Of a stretch of DNA of 14,651 nucleotides, positions 1-8,200 are shown one piece after another (within the stretch, counting starts at the first letter, position 1; every line of letters begins with the position of its first letter). The notes beneath the pieces were generated by a model, which was given only the letters and a program-made list of their open reading frames with translations, was not told the origin of the DNA and searched no databases. The stretch lies in NCBI GenBank assembly GCA_035295665.1, contig DATGIQ010000377.1, forward strand, positions 1 through 14,651. Direction: 5' to 3'. The position numbers and the translations under genes were made by a program. This stretch comes from DATGIQ01 sp035295665 (lineage in GTDB: Bacteria > Planctomycetota > Planctomycetia > Gemmatales > Gemmataceae).

Positions 1-2
1 CA

Positions 3-122
3 ACCAACCGGACCATGGAGGAGACGGTGCGCCAAAAACTTCACAGGCACGCGGACCAGGTGGCCGACTTCTGCAGGCTCCCGGTCCGACGACCAGCCAT
101 GCTCCGGGACGGACACACCTGA
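3..122 (+). CDS. Possible 3' end of a gene entering from the left edge
   Basis: A reading frame is open from the left edge and stops at TGA 120-122. Between about positions 3 and 86 nearly every codon ends in G or C, as expected for coding DNA in this genome, and the translation (around METVRQKL-like residues, then HADQVADFC) looks like an amphipathic helix. An ATG lies at 15, so it could also be a very short ORF, but a C-terminal tail of a longer upstream gene is more natural. I do not recognise a family. The other two plus frames are also open over much of this short stretch, so the call is weak. Confidence 0.3.
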   Translation, partial: TNRTMEETVRQKLHRHADQVADFCRLPVRRPAMLRDGHT

Positions 123-223
123 GTAAGCTCGCGTGATGATCCGAGGCGTGAGGGGCTGGGATTGTCAGGGCCCGTATGGCCGCCCTGGGCTCCAACGGAA
201 ACTGAAAAGCCTGGCCACGGACT

Positions 224-1168
224 CTACTTCTTGCTTGCCGCACGCCTCCGCCGGCCGCTGAGCAGGTAAATGTCCGAGCGTACCTCGGTCAGCGGATCGC
301 CGGCGGAGTCGATGCCGTCGACGCGCGGGACGGGATCGAAAATGATTCGGCTTCTCTCCGGCTCTTCCTCGCCGACGCGCGCGGTCAGCATAATCGTGCC
401 GAAAGGGAGCTCCGGACGGCTACCCGGCCAAGTCTGGCTGGCGTCCGTTACGTCGTCACCCGGCTCTGCCATCTGAACGAAGACTCCCAGCTGCACCGAC
501 CCTTGCGCCAACCTCGGTCCGATTTCGTCGAACAGGAAATTGGCGGGTTTTTGAGAGGCCTGTTCGTCGGTGAGATACTCCGTCCCAGACCCTGGTCGGA
601 TACGGAACCGCCCGTGGCGGCTCACGCCTGCGGCGTTCGTGAACCGGAAGGCCGTGACGGCGAAGAAGGCCTCCCGGCTGAAGCTGGTCGGGATTGGCTT
701 CGGTGTTTCCACGAACCGTTTGGCGTTCGGATGCGTGGCAAGAAAGGCACCCATGGCCGCGGGGTTGCCAGCCCTCGCGGCAAGAGCGGCACGGAGGAAC
801 TCCAGGAACTGCTCCCCGGTACGGACAGGAAAGCCGTCCGTCGAGTGGGCGACGATGTCCGTATGGGCATGCTCGCCAAGGTGGAAGCGGACGGCGAGCC
901 CGCGCGGACCAGAGCGCTGCGGGTCGTTATCGGGGATCGTCGGCACGCCCGTCGAGTCCGAATAGCGAACCGTCACCGGCGTGGACGCCCCGCGCGCGTG
1001 GGGGGCGTGGGTCAAGTTCACCGCCTCCCGCGTCGGCACAAACGTACCGACGCACATTAATCCCTTGGCGTGGGCGGGCCGGAAGCCTGGGTGTAAGCCC
1101 GAGAGTGCGTCGAGAGCTTCGAGCAGCTGCTCTGCGAGTGCAAGATTCGTGTAAGTGCCGGCTGGCAT
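224..1168 (-). CDS. Catalase-like haem peroxidase (SrpA-type small catalase family)
   Basis: This is a 314-residue member of the catalase superfamily in its short, catalase-related peroxidase form, which binds haem and uses peroxide or organic peroxides. The sequence shows the distal-histidine motif HPGFRPAHAKG (His33), the catalase-fold segment RGLAVRFH near residue 90, and a C-terminal stretch with FDPVPRVDGIDSAGDP followed by R-x3-Y (Arg297, Tyr301), where the family places its proximal tyrosine haem ligand. It lacks the C-terminal domains of large catalases. The start at 1168 is preferred because AGGGAG lies 6 bases upstream; an in-frame ATG at 1225 would add 19 residues but has no ribosome binding site. 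No signal peptide is visible, although some relatives are periplasmic. It lies 239 bp downstream of egtB on the same strand. The fold is well supported; the physiological substrate is not known. Confidence 0.85.
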   Translation of the reverse strand: MPAGTYTNLALAEQLLEALDALSGLHPGFRPAHAKGLMCVGTFVPTREAVNLTHAPHARGASTPVTVRYSDSTGVPTIPDNDPQRSGPRGLAVRFHLGEHAHTDIVAHSTDGFPVRTGEQFLEFLRAALAARAGNPAAMGAFLATHPNAKRFVETPKPIPTSFSREAFFAVTAFRFTNAAGVSRHGRFRIRPGSGTEYLTDEQASQKPANFLFDEIGPRLAQGSVQLGVFVQMAEPGDDVTDASQTWPGSRPELPFGTIMLTARVGEEEPERSRIIFDPVPRVDGIDSAGDPLTEVRSDIYLLSGRRRRAASKK

Positions 1169-1225
1169 GCGAATCTCCCTGGAACTTGGCCTGCCTGGGC
1201 ATGGCGAAAGCTGCTGTGTAATCAT

Positions 1226-1407
1226 ATGGCCAGCAGCACGGCGCGATTAGTTAGGTCGACGGCCAGGGGTCGTTGCTGGCCGCGCTCGAATGCCCTGCCG
1301 GGCTGTTTTTGTTCTTGGTGGCCTTGGCACCATAAGGGCAGCGCATCAGCCCGAAGAAGAATTCGAGCCTGGGGAGCTGGGAAACCGCCAAGCTCCGGAC
1401 CCATTTG
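1226..1407. other. Spacer between egtB and the catalase-like gene
   Basis: No conserved gene is visible here. A short inverted repeat of GGCCAG/CTGGCC type occurs around 1259-1279 but is not followed by a T-run on the minus strand, so it is not a convincing terminator. Whether egtB and the catalase-like gene share a transcript cannot be decided from this. Confidence 0.4.
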
Positions 1408-2715
1408 CTATCCATCGCACCGGGCCAGTCGGATACCGCTGAATTGCCAGCGCGCGACCGGCGGGAAGAAGTTGCGGTACGTTCGCCGTGCGTGGCTACA
1501 AGGCGTGGCACAGGATGCCCCGCGCAGCACTAGTTGGTTGCACATGAACTTACCGTTGTATTCGCCCAGCGCTCCGGCCGCTGGCTGGTATCCCGGATAG
1601 CCGGTATAGGCACTCGCCGTCCACTGCCAGATGTCGCCGTAGAGCCGGACGAGTGGCCCGTGGTCATTTGCCGCCGGGGCCGCCGCCGGATGAAAGCGGC
1701 CCGCCTCCAGAAAATGACCGGACAGAGGCACGTCCGCCGCCGCCGTCTCCCATTCGGCCTCCGTGGGCAGCCGCGCGCCGGCCCAGCGCGCAAAGGCGTC
1801 CGCCTCATAATAACTGACATGACAGACCGGCTCATGAGGCTCAACCGGCCGGAGCCCCGCCAACGTGGCCTGGAGCCACCCGCCTTCGTGCCTGTGCCAG
1901 TACAGGGGCGCCTCCCAGCCGCGCTCCTGCCTCGTCGTCCAGCCTTCCGCCAGCCATAGGTCCGGCCGCTGGTAGCCGCCATCTTCCATAAACTCCAGAT
2001 ACTCCTCATTGGTGACCGGCCGGCTGGCCAGCTGGAAGTCCTGCAGGAACACGCGATGCCGGGGCAGCTCGTTATCGAACGCAAAGCCGGCGCCCGCGTG
2101 GCCCAGTGTGTAGACTCCTTCGGGATAGGATAGCCAGCGCAGATATACGGCCGGCCCGCTCCCGGGCACGGCCTCCCGGTAGACCGGATGGAGCGGATTG
2201 TTCGCGAATGCGTTTTTCAAGTCCGTAATGATCAGTTCCTGGTGCTGCTGCTCGTGATGCAGCCCGAGGACAATAGTTTCTCGAAGCTCAGCCGTCCGGG
2301 CATCGGCTCGGTTCAGGAATTCCGCGATCCGTTCATCGACATGGGCCCGGTAGCGGAACACGTCGGCCACCGTGGGGCGCGACAGCAGGCCACGCTGCGG
2401 CCGCGGCCAGCGCTCGCCGACAGCGTTGTAATAGGAGTTGAACAGAAGGCTGAACTGCGGGTGGAACGGTTGGTAGTCCGGCAGCCCGGGCAGGAGCACA
2501 AACGTCTCGAAGAACCAGCTGGTGTGGGCCAGGTGCCATTTGACCGGACTGGCATCAGGCATCGACTGGATGATAAAGTCTTCGGTGGCCAGGGAGCCGC
2601 ACAGGGACTCGGTGCATGAACGCACTTCGCGGTAGCGCGTGGCCAAATCGGCCGTATCCTGCGCTGAGGAACTGCCCGAAAGTGACTGCGCGACGGGAAG
2701 AGACAGTTGAGGCAT
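1408..2715 (-). CDS. egtB: EgtB-type non-haem iron sulfoxide synthase (ergothioneine biosynthesis)
   Basis: The 435-residue protein has the two-part build of EgtB: a DinB-like helical domain (about residues 20-165) and a formylglycine-generating-enzyme/sulfatase-modifying-like domain (about 190-435). EgtB joins a sulfur donor (gamma-glutamylcysteine or cysteine) to hercynine in an iron- and oxygen-dependent step. The iron-ligand histidines are visible: the WHLAH segment (His61/His64) and HHEQQHQE (His154, His158, an H-x3-H pair). The C-terminal domain shows RPVTNEEYLEF, RLPTEAEWE, WQWTASAY, the VLRGASCATP segment and a terminal FSGIRLAR, typical of the family. GAGGA lies 6 bases before the ATG at 2715. 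In many genomes egtB is followed by the methyltransferase egtD; here the next gene downstream is the catalase-like protein, so egtD must be elsewhere or absent. An EgtB-like enzyme with another thiol product is the main alternative. Confidence 0.88.
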   Translation of the reverse strand: MPQLSLPVAQSLSGSSSAQDTADLATRYREVRSCTESLCGSLATEDFIIQSMPDASPVKWHLAHTSWFFETFVLLPGLPDYQPFHPQFSLLFNSYYNAVGERWPRPQRGLLSRPTVADVFRYRAHVDERIAEFLNRADARTAELRETIVLGLHHEQQHQELIITDLKNAFANNPLHPVYREAVPGSGPAVYLRWLSYPEGVYTLGHAGAGFAFDNELPRHRVFLQDFQLASRPVTNEEYLEFMEDGGYQRPDLWLAEGWTTRQERGWEAPLYWHRHEGGWLQATLAGLRPVEPHEPVCHVSYYEADAFARWAGARLPTEAEWETAAADVPLSGHFLEAGRFHPAAAPAANDHGPLVRLYGDIWQWTASAYTGYPGYQPAAGALGEYNGKFMCNQLVLRGASCATPCSHARRTYRNFFPPVARWQFSGIRLARCDG

Positions 2716-2775
2716 GGGAGTCCTCGGCGCCTAGGCCCTTCAACACCGACCGCGACACGTTATTACCCTATGGAC

Positions 2776-3759
2776 TCAGGGGTTTCCGGTCAGCGGGGCG
2801 GGCACTGGCCAAAGTAGAACCGCTTTGCCTTCTCCCGCCGAGGCCAGGACCTTGCTGTCCGCAGAGAACGCTACCGCGTACACGGCGGTGTGGTGGCCAA
2901 CATACGGACGTGCTTCCTTCTGCACGGTCCGGTTCCACAGATGGACGAGCTGATCATCGCCGGCCGCTGCGATCCATCGGCCGTCGGGTGAGCAGGCCAC
3001 GCCGTAGAACGGGTCCGACCCGCCGTGAAGGACCAGGGCAAACTTGCCGCTGGCCAATTCCCATTGCAGGACGGTTTTGTCACCGCTCGCCGAAGCCAGC
3101 AACTTGCCATCTGGTGAGTAAGCGATCCGGTATACCTCTCCCGTGTGTCCTCGGAGAATCCGACGAGTTTGGCCCTTGGCTACGTTCCAGATTCGGACGG
3201 TCTTGTCGCTGCTGCTCGAAGCGAGGGTCTGATGATCCGGCGCGAAAGCCAAGCCGTATACCTGCCTGTCATGTCCTTTTAGAGTAAATCGTTCCCTCCC
3301 CGAGGCCAGGTCCCATAGCTTTACCGTGGCATCCGCACCGCCTGAAGCCAGCGTTGTGCCGTCGGCGGAAAACGCCACGCAGTAGACGGCGTCGCTGTGC
3401 CCCTGGAACACTCGCCCAACCGCTCCGGTCGCAGCATCCCAGACACGCACGGTCTTGTCCCCGCTGGCTGAAGCGATGGTCCGGCCGCTCGGGGAGACGG
3501 CAACTCCGTACACGGGTCCGGAATGGCCCGCCAATGTCCGTTGAACTTGCTTGTTGGCAACATCCCACACTTTCACCGTCTCGTCCGCGCTAGCCGAAAC
3601 GAGCTGCCTCCCGTCCGGACTGAACGCCAGGCTGTACACATTGTCCGTGTGCCCGGCGAGCGCCACCATCGCTTGACCGCCGGCGCGCTTGACTGGCTGT
3701 TGAAGCAGAAGCGTCGGAGCAAGGATAGCCAGGAAGAGCAGTTGGACTGGTGGCATCAT
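2776..3759 (-). CDS. Secreted seven-repeat WD40 beta-propeller protein
   Basis: A 327-residue protein made of an N-terminal signal-like segment (MMPPVQLLFLAILAPTLLL, likely export across the inner membrane) and seven WD40 repeats of about 41 residues. Each repeat runs from a GH or HGG/VGH pair to a WD, WN, WE or WP end (for example AGHTDN...VKVWD), which is exactly enough for one closed propeller. Such propellers are protein-interaction platforms, and no enzymatic domain is attached. The frame is open to an ATG at 3891, but that start would overlap the neighbouring YdjY gene by 67 bases and bury the signal segment, so 3759 (or the adjacent ATG at 3756) is preferred. No clear ribosome binding site is seen. 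It starts 65 bp after the end of the YdjY gene on the same strand, so co-transcription is plausible. The partner is unknown. Confidence 0.85.
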   Translation of the reverse strand: MMPPVQLLFLAILAPTLLLQQPVKRAGGQAMVALAGHTDNVYSLAFSPDGRQLVSASADETVKVWDVANKQVQRTLAGHSGPVYGVAVSPSGRTIASASGDKTVRVWDAATGAVGRVFQGHSDAVYCVAFSADGTTLASGGADATVKLWDLASGRERFTLKGHDRQVYGLAFAPDHQTLASSSSDKTVRIWNVAKGQTRRILRGHTGEVYRIAYSPDGKLLASASGDKTVLQWELASGKFALVLHGGSDPFYGVACSPDGRWIAAAGDDQLVHLWNRTVQKEARPYVGHHTAVYAVAFSADSKVLASAGEGKAVLLWPVPAPLTGNP

Positions 3760-3824
3760 GGAGACCCGGGTACGGAGAGGGCCAGCGCCTGCCTGGGCCG
3801 AGACGAGCAGCCGTTCCCTTTGCC

Positions 3825-4556
3825 CTAGCGGCTCGTCACCGCCCGGATGCGGACGTAGACGTCTGTACCGACCTTGGGCGCTTTCGTCCAATCGAAACGC
3901 ACCGTCGGCTTGGGGTCGTAGAGTGGGTAGCGGTTATCGGCAATGATGCCGCCGGCACAGTCGCAGGGACAGGCAATGCAGCCCGTGCCCGACTTGTGGA
4001 TGGCCCCGCTGCCGTGGAAGACAAAACTGGGCGTCCACGGCTTGGCGACTGGCTGACCGTTGACCACCACACGCTCCTGAACCAGGTCTTGGTACGCCCG
4101 CTCCACCCAGCGGTCGCCCTCGCGCCAGAAGACGGAGATGATCACCGGGTCGCCCTGTAGGTAGTCTTCCGGTTTCGTGTCCGCCTTCAGGCCGCTGTGC
4201 CGCTTGGCCTCATCGATGCTGTAATGGACGCGCGTCTTCGCATCCAGGTTGACGAGCGCCGCGTAGACCTCTTCCGTGGAAACATCCACGAGAAGGACGA
4301 AGTAGCTGGCCATTTTGGCATCACTCCCCGCAGCCTGCGCGCAGCCAACGAAGGCCTGGACGCGCTCGCCCCAGTCGTCAACGCAGGGCTTATGCTTGGG
4401 GTGCTGGATCTTGGCGTGCAGGATCACCTCACTCCGGCTCTTATCGACTACCAACGTGCCCGCGGCCGGGAGATGGGCAAAAGCTTGGTTGGCGTCATCA
4501 CGCAGGTCGCCGAAGGTCAGAGCGGCGAGGACAGAGATCATCATGAGCGGGGACAT
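3825..4556 (-). CDS. YdjY-domain protein, probably exported
   Basis: A 243-residue protein resembling the YdjY-domain family common in planctomycetes. It begins with a short hydrophobic segment (MSPLMMISVLAALTFG) that looks like a weak signal peptide. Conserved-looking parts are HPKHKPCVDDWGERVQAFVG, then LLVDVSTEEVYAAL, DYLQGDPVIISVFW, KPWTPSFVFHGSGAIH, and the striking cysteine cluster GTGCIACPCDCAGG with Cys193, 196, 198 and 200. Cys58 and Cys72 add to this. The C-x2-C-x-C-x-C pattern could hold a metal or Fe-S centre or form disulfides; the function of the family is not established and I do not assign one. The start is strongly supported by GGAGGA 8 bases upstream of the ATG at 4556. It is followed by the secreted WD40 gene after 65 bp, suggesting a small envelope-directed unit. 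Confidence 0.82.
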   Translation of the reverse strand: MSPLMMISVLAALTFGDLRDDANQAFAHLPAAGTLVVDKSRSEVILHAKIQHPKHKPCVDDWGERVQAFVGCAQAAGSDAKMASYFVLLVDVSTEEVYAALVNLDAKTRVHYSIDEAKRHSGLKADTKPEDYLQGDPVIISVFWREGDRWVERAYQDLVQERVVVNGQPVAKPWTPSFVFHGSGAIHKSGTGCIACPCDCAGGIIADNRYPLYDPKPTVRFDWTKAPKVGTDVYVRIRAVTSR

Positions 4557-4895
4557 GAATCATTTCCTCCACGTGGGATCAACGAGCACCATCTGCTACG
4601 TTCCTGCTCGCAATGCTCAGAGCATTATGTGGCCGGCGGGATTATCGACCGCCAGTACCGCACGGACGAGCATCGTGCAGGATGCTTCGATTATTCCGAG
4701 GTCAACGGCACAAGGGACTGGACACGCCGTCACGAAGAACGGCGAAGTCAGGTAAAGCCATAGGCAGATTGAATGGGGCTTGGCAGAAGTGGAGCAGCGT
4801 CGCGATAGGCAAAGCTGAGCTGGTGCGGCATGCAATTCATCGCGCGACTCCTGGTGACAGATCTCCCCAATCGTACGGCTCGGTGCGCATGCTTG
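4557..4895. other. Gene-free divergent region, left half
   Basis: No intact gene is recognised. Frames on both strands are short and show no family resemblance. It contains the palindrome at 4612-4626 near the YdjY start. On the minus strand there may also be decayed downstream parts of the alpha/beta hydrolase remnant that ends at 4896; a different frame from about 4935 to 4748 stays open without a stop, which would fit a frameshifted continuation. Confidence 0.5.
4612..4626. promoter_or_regulatory. Odd palindrome upstream of the YdjY gene
   Basis: AATGCTC and GAGCATT form 7-bp arms around a single central base, 56-70 bases upstream of the YdjY start codon. On the minus strand the sequence CATAAT, close to a -10 box, overlaps its upstream edge, although no good -35 box is found at 16-18 bases. 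An operator overlapping the promoter is a reasonable guess, and a chance palindrome remains possible. Confidence 0.3.
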
Positions 4896-5090
4896 TCAAG
4901 GAGGCTTCCCGGAACGCTCCATAGCTGCGCGCTGTCCTTCGAGAGATGTCGCTGTCTGAATCGGTTCCCATACACCCCAGGCAAGAGAAAGTTCGCGCGC
5001 GACAGGGGCTGTCTCTTCGCCAGCGCCGGGACCACCGTGAACGACGGCTACCTTAAACGGTGGCTTGCCGTATTTCCTCAGGTTGTTCAA
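4896..5090 (-). pseudogene. Remnant of an alpha/beta hydrolase (N-terminal piece)
   Basis: The minus-strand frame from a TTG at 5090 encodes 64 residues. They begin LNNLRKYGKPPFKVAVVHGG, continue with PGAGEETAPVARELS, and reach EPIQTATSLEGQ before degenerating into an unrelated tail and a stop at 4896. The strand, HGGPG oxyanion-loop motif and the following APVARELS/EPIQT pattern match the start of small alpha/beta hydrolases of the prolyl-iminopeptidase-like kind. A full enzyme would need about 170 more residues with a GxSxG nucleophile elbow, and none is seen in any frame downstream. In another frame a piece reading LLDKHAHRAVRLGRSV could be the frameshifted continuation. The remnant lies antisense to the leader of the giant plus-strand gene. 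I infer a decayed gene rather than a working short protein. Confidence 0.6.
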
Positions 5091-5225
5091 CCGTTCTCTG
5101 TAACGCTGCGTGGAGCAGTACGCTTCCCAGCCCGCACGCTCGTGATCACTCAATCCCCACCTACCCGTCTTCCCACTCCCACACCCAATCGTCATCCCCT
5201 CATGGGCGCCGCCTTCCGCACACGA

Positions 5226-5250
5226 TATACTCGAAAGGAGAGCTTTCGAG
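5226..5250 (+). promoter_or_regulatory. Candidate -10 box and inverted repeat in the leader of the giant gene
   Basis: TATACT at 5226-5231 is a 5/6 match to a -10 box, but no acceptable -35 box is present 16-18 bases upstream. Overlapping it is a perfect inverted repeat, CTCGAAAG and CTTTCGAG (5230-5237 and 5243-5250) around GAGAG, about 40 bases before the start codon. It could be an operator or a small leader hairpin, and the evidence is only positional. Confidence 0.3.
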
Positions 5251-5290
5251 CCCTCGGGAAGAGAGATTGCTACTGCTGAGGATCGCATCG

Positions 5291-8200
5291 ATGGCCACCG
5301 ATCTGCATCCTGTTCAACCTGTCTCCGCCGCCAAGAAACATGAGGCGTTCGTTTCGGCGCAATTGGCTCGTGCCCGCCTTCGCATCCGCTCCCTGGATCT
5401 GGCCGCGGCCGGGCTGGGCCTGTTGATCCTCACGCTGGTTTACGGCTTGGTCCTGGCCCTCTGTGATCGCTGGCTCGAGCTTTCCGCGCTGGTCCGGCAA
5501 ATCGCGTTCGCTCTCTATGCCGTCGGCGGCTGCGTGTACCTGGGTCTGTACGTAATCCGGCCATTGTTTCGGCCCATCAACCCCTATTACACCGCACGCC
5601 GGCTCGAAGACACCGTCCCCCACGCCAAGAACAGCATCGTCAACTGGCTCGATCTACATCAACAAGCCATCGCACCCGCGTTCCGCAATGCCATCGGCCA
5701 GCAGGCCGCCCGGGACCTCGCCGACGCCGATGTGGAGCAGGCGATCAGTGCTCGCCGGACTTCCTGGATGGGCGCCGCTGCCGCGGGCCTGTTCGTGTGT
5801 CTGTTGATCCTGTTCGTGCTCGGGCCACGCCAGTTCATGTCGCTCATGAGCCGGGCGTTTGCCCCGTTCGTCGAAGCGCCCATCGCCACGCGGACACGGA
5901 TCCTGATCGAACAGCCCGAGGGCGGCGATGTCACGATCCCCATCGGCCAAGCCGTTCGCTTTGTAGCTTGGGTCGAAGGAAGAATTCCGGAAAACTCTTC
6001 TCCCGAAGCCCTCCGGCTCCTGTATCGCTATAATCCCAGCGACCCGTACCAGACACGCTTGCTCGAACAGGGAGAGTCCACCCGCCAATGGTTCGCCAAC
6101 CTGTTGGCTTCCGAGGTGCACAACGGCTTCTGGTACAAAATGGCCGGCGGCGATGCCGAGACGGCCGAGTACCACGTCGGTGTGCGTTCCACTCCCCTCT
6201 TGACCGGTTTTGACGTCACCTATCATTACCGTCCCTACCTCGGCTGGCCCGATCGCATCACCCACGACCAAAACCTGCAAGACCTGCGCGGCACCGAAAT
6301 CACGTTGCTGGCCCGCACCAACCGGACCGTCAAGGACGGTCTTCTGGGCATCGAGGGGCAAAAAGAAACCATGGCCGGCGAGCTGGTGGCCGATGACCCG
6401 CAGGCGCTGCGCTTCCATCTCCGTCTGGACAAGGACGGAAATTACCGCATCTGGTTCCGATCCGTGGAAAATGAACGCAACACGGATCCCATGGCTTACA
6501 CCATCCGCGTTCTCCAGGATCACCCGCCCCAGGTGGAGCTGACCAAGCCCGGCGAAGACACCGAATTGCCGGCCAACGGCGTCTTGCACCTGGAGGGCTC
6601 GGCCAACGACGATTTCGGCATCGCCAGCCTCAACCTGCGCATGAAGCTGGAGAACGGCACCGTCCTGCAACCGAAGCCGTACCGTAAGGGCGAGGCGTTG
6701 CGGCGGGGCGACGGCAGCTTTCCGCAGATGCTCGCTTACCACGACTTTGTGGAGCTAGATAAACTCCAACGGGACGATGGCAAGCCGATCGAATCGTTGC
6801 CGGTAGGTGCGAAATTGGAATACTGGTTGGAAGCGGTGGATAATTGCGATTATCCAGGTCCCAACACCGGGGCGAGCAAGCACTTCACCGTCACGATCCG
6901 GGCTGCCGATCCCAATCAGAAAAAACAAGCCCAGGATCGTCAGGAAGCCCGCCAGGAGCAGCAGAAGCACGAGAAGAAACAGGATCAGGATTTGCAGAAG
7001 CAAAAGCGTGAAGGTTCGGACCGGCCCCAAGAGCAGAATCCGCCGCCCGAAGCCAATCCGCAAAACCAGGAAGGAGGCCAGCAGAACGAAGACGAGCTGA
7101 ACAAGCAAAAGGAGAAGATCGAGAACGCAATCAAAAAGAATGAGCAGCAACAAAAAAGCGGCGAAAAAGGGGAAAACGGCGGCCAGACTCAGGAATCGAA
7201 TGGCCAGGGCAAAAGCGACAACGCTTCCGAGAAGCCGATGAACCAAGGTCAGGGCAACGGCAAAGAAGGAGGCGAGCCCAAACCACAGGCCAATCAAAAC
7301 AAGAATTCTGGCAAGCCGGATGCGAACACGCAAAAGCAGGAGCAAAAGGGGGACGGCCAGGCGGGGTCCCGGTCGGAAGCCAATTCGGAGAAACAGGGCG
7401 GCCAGCAGAATAAGGAACGCCGGACCGATCCAGGGATGAACGAAGGGAACCAGCAGCGAAAGGAAACAGCGCCGAACCAGCCGAACGGAGCCAATTCCAC
7501 GGGCCAGGATGCGCAACCCCGTCCGAAGCCCAATACGGATGCGCAGCCCCAGGACCGAACCACCCCGCCATCCGGAACCGGTGAAAAGAGCACCGAGCCG
7601 AAGCGAAACGAAGGCACCGCCGGCCAGAATGCCGAGAAGAAGGAGCAAAACCCCAACCCAGGCCAAGGCGAAAGGAAGAACGAACAGCAACCGGCTCAGC
7701 CCAACACGGGGCAGCAAACCGCTGGCGAAAAGAGTGGCGCGGATCGGAAGCCCTCGTCCAAGCCCGATGCGGGCAGCCAGCCGAACACCGGTAACAAGTC
7801 GGATTCGGGAGCCGAGAAGCCGGAGAAGCCGGAGAAAAAAGGAGCCGCCCAGGAAGGGGCCAAACCAGAGAAGGCCCCACCGAAGAGCGAAGAGAGACAG
7901 GGCGCCAAGGCCGGATCCGAGCAAGAGAAGAATCGAGAGCCGCAAGGCAAGGACGGCCAGGCGAGCGGTGACCAGAAGCGGGATGGCCAGTCGGAGAAAG
8001 CTGAGAAAAAAGGTTCCAGCCAATCCGGGTCCAAGCAGGAGGCTGGCCAATCCAAGGGCGAAGAGAAGCAGGGGACCGGCTCGGAAAACGCTCCTCAGCA
8101 GAACCCCAAGCAACCGTCGGGAAATCCACCGGCCGGTGAGAAGCAAGAGCGTGGCACTTCGGGACAGCAACCGGAAAAAGGCCCGCAGCAAGGCGCTCCC

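Noticed and set aside
5060..5290. N-terminal extension of the giant gene
   Set aside because: The 77 extra residues are S/H/P-rich without family character, cross the hydrolase remnant and the leader inverted repeat, and no ribosome binding site supports an earlier start.
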